A stretch of DNA of 64,000 bases from the NCBI RefSeq assembly GCF_026914265.1, contig NC_069133.1:43796417-43860416 (forward strand), given 5' to 3'. Source of the DNA: Mya arenaria. Its lineage: Eukaryota; Mollusca; Bivalvia; Myida; Myidae. Shown here piece by piece: positions 59,815 through 64,000 of this stretch. Both the position numbers and the translations under genes were made by a program. Within the stretch, counting starts at the first letter, position 1; every line of letters begins with the position of its first letter. The notes under the pieces were generated by a model that had not been told where the DNA came from, did not search any database, and saw only the letters and a list, made by a program, of their open reading frames with translations.

Positions 59815-60700
59815 TTAATACACATCACTTAGATCAAAACGTTTGTGTGCCCATAACTTATCCAGCTGTGATTTAAAACTGTTCACGGTGCTGCATGTAA
59901 CAATATTATGTGGAAGGCCGTTCCAAATGGATATAGTACGATGTCCAAAAGAATTTAATCGAATAGACTTGTGAGCTTTAGGCATTGCAAGCTTCAAACA
60001 GTGACCTCTTGTTCCACTATTGTCCGCAAAATTGAAAAATACACTTGCATTGATGTCATCAACTTCGTGAATAATTTTGAAAACTTGTCATGTCAAATCT
60101 TTTTCTACGGTAGTCCAATGTTGGGAGATTCAGTTCTTTCAATCGTTCTTGATAGGAAAGTCCACGAAATTCAGGTATTAGTCTTGTGGCTCTACGTTGC
60201 GCATTCTCCAGAACTTGCTTACATTTCTTCGTGTATGGGAAGTATATTAAATTTCCATAGTCCAAGTGGGAACGAACAAGAGACTTGTACAATGTTAAGA
60301 ACAAGGATTTGTCCATGAAGGTGAATTTCCTTCTAATAAGCCCAATGATTTTGTTTACTTTGTTGACTGTATTATTAATGTGGGTTTCAAAATTCAAATT
60401 ATTTGTGAAGAGCACACCCAGGTCTTTTTCAGAAAAATCCCTTACAAGTTTGTGAACATTTCCATTCTCATCTATCATGTTATAGTCATTGTAAAATTTT
60501 TCATTACCAAATGACACAATTTTACATTTCTTAATATTAAATTTCAGTAACCAGTCCTTACTCCACTGACATAAACGGTCAATATCTTCCTGAAGCTGTT
60601 GTTGATCAGTTGCGGAAAGAATATTATTATAGATTTTACAGTCATCTGATTGTATGTATTGGACTAAATTCAAAGCATAATGACTATCAATAATTTGCAA
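59815..60700 (-). pseudogene. Non-LTR retrotransposon RT, 5'-truncated and frameshifted (-)
   Basis: The frame from 60700 covers the end of an LINE-type reverse transcriptase. It has a weakened catalytic motif (QSDDCKIYNN where FADDTKIY-like is usual), LCQWSKDWLLKFNIKKCK (thumb), FSEKDLGVLFTNNLNFETHI, LYKSLVRSHLDYGNLIY and LENAQRRATRLIPEFRGLSY. One extra base near 60060 shifts the frame. The last part (59815-60040) continues as SGTRGHCLKLAMPKAHKSI...SIWNGLP to a TAA. Upstream of 60700 the polymerase is missing. This is a typical 5'-truncated dead copy. A TACC-rich tract lies downstream (59650). Confidence 0.85.
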
Positions 60701-60979
60701 TACTCAGACATAAACAAATTATTAACCTAAAGTAGCATTCTCAAACTTATTGATAATTGTTCATAAAAAACGGGCGAATAATAAATTAAAAAAAGAATAT
60801 CAGAGAACTTGTTCTCAACAAACCAGAAATAGAAAACTGACAGTTTACATCACCTGCTATAATTTTGCCTGAGGGGTGTCCCACGGGTAGTGGCGTAAAT
60901 AACACACTTTTCAGAAAAGGGGGTTATTAAGAAAATAAATTAAAATATTACAAAACTCTGAAAACAAGCATAAAACAAA

Positions 60980-61090
60980 CAAAAATTTTTTTTATTTCAG
61001 TGTAAGATCACTTCGCCACTCATGAATATATGTTTCTCTATGACACTCGTGAAATAAAATACTATCTTGCACTGAAATAAACAAATATCC
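60980..61090. repeat. Short repeat related to the 5030-5410 foldback
   Basis: TTATTTCAGTGTAAGATCAC and ACTATCTTGCACTGAAATAA are inverted about 60 bp apart. The same ends occur around 5035-5530. Confidence 0.55.
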
Positions 61091-61359
61091 TCTATATATT
61101 TAAGATTGAGAATGATACTTTACTAAATCCCTGTTACTATACTATAAGAATGGCCTAATGAATGAACATGTATACACATGTAGTTGAATAGCTATTGAAT
61201 AACATTTCATCCTTAGTACAACAACAATGCTTAAATGAAAATGTTTAACATGCATAGATAGTTTCAATTTTTAGTGTAACACTGATGGGGTATACGTGTT
61301 GTCATCTAAGTTATGACTTCAACAAGTTTAAATCAAACTATTGACTTTTATTACTGTAG

Positions 61360-64000
61360 GTGCATGGTGACTGACTATGGACACATTTTCAAGCAGTGTT
61401 AGAATGCATTAAGAAATTATCAACAGAATAGTAGAGTGGGTTGTGATTCTCCAAGATGGAGCCAGACATCACAGAGAGAGTTTTTTCTGGTACACTGGCA
61501 AATCTGCCAGAACTGGAGTCCACGGTTGTCAGGGTGTTTCTCAGCTCCACATTCACAGGTACAGTCATGTACTTGCATTGTAAAAATAAAGTACACATTA
61601 CATTTATGCTGTTAAGACATTTCTTTGAATTTGGTATGTTTTGACAATGAAGTTTGCTGTCATAATATTAAGTTTGATTCTGTATTATTAATATTTAAAA
61701 TAAGGTTTGCTTTTATTAAAATAAGTCTTGAAGCTGAAACCTAATTGTCAAAAACAAGTTTCTGTTATTCAATAATGGTTAAAATTTATTTCACTCTTCT
61801 TAAAAAGTATATAAATGTTAGCGCTAACAATAGTTGAATACAAAGTGTCATTTTCCCTTTTTTCTGAAAAGATTTTCAGGTGGAGAGAAACTGGGTGATG
61901 AAGCATGCAGTACCTATACTCCGAAAGTTTTGCCAAGAGAGAGGCCTAGACTTCCAAGTAAGAACATATCCCAAATATTTACATTAACCTACGGTGAGTC
62001 TTTTGTATAGAGAAAACTGATTGTTTTGTTCTGATCATTAAGGTCAAATGAGTTAAAAATAATAATGCATTAAATTAAAAAAAAAATGTATCAACCTATA
62101 TGGTCCCCCTTAAGTTTACATGTATTATTTCAGACATCTCTACCTTAAAGCTGCACTCTCCCAGATGTACCATTTTTACAACTTATTTATTTTTTGTCTT
62201 GGAAAGGGCAATTTTTTGTGTAGATATCTGCAAACCGATGATATAAGATTGCTGACAAAAAACCAGATCGTATATTTTTATATTTCCGTTTGAAAATTAA
62301 TGTTTTATGGCGTAAACCGTTACTAACTGTTTAATAAAAATGCATAAAACATCAGTTTTTGAACTTAAATGTTAAAATCTGCGATCTAATTTTTTGTCAG
62401 CAGCCTTATATAATTGGTTTCCATTGATTTATGCAAAAAATGGCTCGTTCCAAGACAACAACTAAAAAAGTTGTCAAAATGTTCAGTCTGTGAGAGTGCA
62501 GCTTTAATTGTACTGGTATCATTAAGCATTTTCGTCAGCTTTCAGCAGTCTTTATTTTCAAGGTTAAATCATTTTAGTATACTAGTATTAAACCAATCTG
62601 TTTTGCCATGTTTAGGTAGCTGACATGCGGTGGGGTGTCCGCGAAGATGCAACCGATGATCACCGAACCACCGAACTGTGTCTACATGAGATAACCAACT
62701 GCCAGAGAGTGTCTAGGGGACCGAACTTTGTGGTCAGTATTGTCAATTAGATATTACCTGAGAGTGTAAATGAATTCACAGAGAATCATATAAATAATTT
62801 ATTGACTATGCTGAATAATTGATTGAATGACTTGGCCTTTATTTTGTATTCAATTGTAACTTATACCATATTTGTCCCAGTGGACAACTGCTCATGTGCA
62901 ATAAACTGTGCAATGAACGCATGTGCACTATTATATCATTATGAATAAAAGAAATGTTACCTGGTATTTATAATGTCAGTTGTGTGGAACCTGCCATAGA
63001 ACAATAGGTTAGTAGGTTTTAAGCTCGACTATACGAAGAATAAGAAGAGCTATACTACAGGTTTTTCATGTATGCGCCTTTAAGTCATTACCTCAGCAAA
63101 TACATCATGTACTGCATTGAAACTTTAGATATGTATTCCAAACTATCCAAAATACTTATTTAATGAAGTAAGATAACTCTATCTTGCATATAATTTAATT
63201 TCTGCCCCTTTATTATTTGACCTAGAAATTCTGGTTCAGGTTTGAGATGTAAGCACATATAAGTCAGTAACTCAGCAACTACATTTAAACAAGTATGGTT
63301 ACTCTATTTTGCATGTAATGCAAGTTTTGTCCCTTTTTTTTTACTAAGAAATTATGGTAAAGGTTTTGTATTTCGTCCATTTTTGCAGTGATCAATGCAT
63401 GATTCACTAAAATTTTGCAATCCTTAAACTCAAAAGTGGCTGAATAGTTGAGCGTGCTGCCTCCGTGGCAGCTCTTGTTAAAATATGTCAACTGAAAGCT
63501 GGAAACAAAACAGCACCCATTGTTGCACCATAAAAAGTTGTTAATCAATTTAATAATAAGACAATATACCAATAAATTTAAGGACCCCCTGTCGCATCAA
63601 ATAGGGCATGTTAGTCTAGAAGGAAAATTTGATATTTTTAAGTTTAGTCGTCGTTATTTATATTTTCATCTGTTATTCAGACTAAACCCGTTGAGGTGTT
63701 GTAATAGCTAGTCTTCCTGTTATCATTGGTGGCCGTGGTATGCCAAGATGTTGGCCATTTACAGATATTGACATGAACTAGGGACACATGTTACACATGT
63801 TAATAGTGACAATACCCACACCTGTGTGTAGCAAGTCCCATAACTCTGGCTCAAATGATTGTCAAGTTATCCCCCTTGTTTGATTGAGACAAATACATAA
63901 CAATCGCATTGGGTTGTTGTGCTCATGTTTAATGGAGAAGTTATAAAAAATATCTCCTAATAATTTATATTTCGTTATGTGGTCGTATTTCAGACATTCC
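61360..64000 (+). CDS. NWD1-like: NWD-family protein, gene B, 5' part (runs off the window)
   Basis: A second copy of gene A on the opposite strand, head-to-head. The exon including 5'UTR starts at 61360 (acceptor TTTTATTACTGTAG), with ATG at 61456. Coding exons are 61456-61558 (103 nt), 61872-61957 (86 nt), 62616-62732 (117 nt) and the first 7 nt of exon 4 (63994-64000, after TATTTCAG). Lengths and phases equal those of gene A. It encodes the same start of the DUF4062-like domain. Of the first 102 residues only two differ (Met to Val in FQxERN; Ile to Val before ADMRWG). I count about 16 nucleotide differences in 306, nearly all silent, so the copy has been under purifying selection since a recent duplication. 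A short uORF lies at 61364-61402. The NACHT and WD parts lie outside, so I cannot tell if the copy is full-length. Confidence 0.9.
62145..62507 (+). mobile_element. TTAA-flanked foldback MITE in gene B intron 2
   Basis: The element at 62149-62503 has terminal repeats AGCTGCACTCTC / GAGAGTGCAGCT, flanked by TTAA on both sides. The left and right arms (about 150 bp) are inverted copies. Gene A intron 2 lacks it and shows CTCTACATTATTTGTACTGG at the matching site (near 54720, minus strand). TTAA duplications are typical of piggyBac and Kolobok-type transposons; which of these is inference. Confidence 0.85.
62733..63993 (+). other. Gene B intron 3
   Basis: Contains an inverted bivalve-type repeat end (CTCGACTATACGAAGAATAAG, 63023) and repeated TAACTC..CAGCAA blocks at 63090 and 63270. 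A weak tRNA-like A box (GTGGCTGAATAGTTGAGCG, 63434) is also present. No exon recognised. Confidence 0.45.

Overview
The window is AT-rich animal DNA: short exons with GT-AG introns, many tRNA-headed SINEs, foldback MITEs and minisatellites. Several repeat motifs, such as blocks reading 'agagggccatgatggccct' and 'tcaatcaggggccata', are of a kind I associate with bivalve molluscs. My best inference is a marine bivalve; this is recognition of repeats, not a database match. Most short open frames are noise. Real genes were assembled exon by exon from splice signals and phase.

Layout. 1-14 kb is repeat-rich and almost gene-free: SINEs, foldback elements, a MULE-like MITE family with 9-10 bp target duplications, and one GC-rich minus-strand exon that reads as part of a C-type-lectin domain. 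14.9-19.5 kb (+) is a complete ribosomal protein gene, RPL26 (uL24), with three coding exons. 21.1-21.9 kb (-) is a possible two-exon gene of unknown function with a CRE palindrome just upstream. 22.4-24.1 kb holds PIF/Harbinger-type material: a MITE with TAA target duplication and a decayed transposase N-terminus. 24.1-27.9 kb is mostly repeats.

27.9-55.6 kb (-) is one large gene that I reconstructed as 23 phase-consistent coding exons (5,478 nt, 1,825 aa). It is an NWD-family STAND ATPase: N-terminal DUF4062-like domain, NACHT with Walker A and B, helical region, and a long WD40 half ending in a lysine-rich tail and the CaaX box CVVM. Its introns carry five separate minisatellite arrays. 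One of these consists of about sixty copies of the consensus 5' splice-site heptamer GTAAGTG in sense orientation. Decayed partial exon copies lie near exons 18 and 19.

55.6-61.4 kb is a spacer with two dead non-LTR retrotransposons, a SINE and MITEs. From 61.36 kb (+) a second NWD-like gene begins, head-to-head with the first. Its first three coding exons match those of the first gene except for about 16 of 306 nt and 2 residues, and the window ends 7 nt into exon 4. Both copies share a 5'UTR splice acceptor and a short upstream ORF. A MITE in intron 2 of the second copy is absent from the first, which preserves the empty TTAA-like site.

No operon logic applies. The notable biology is a recently duplicated, divergently arranged pair of NACHT-WD sensor-like genes, together with the repeats colonising their introns.
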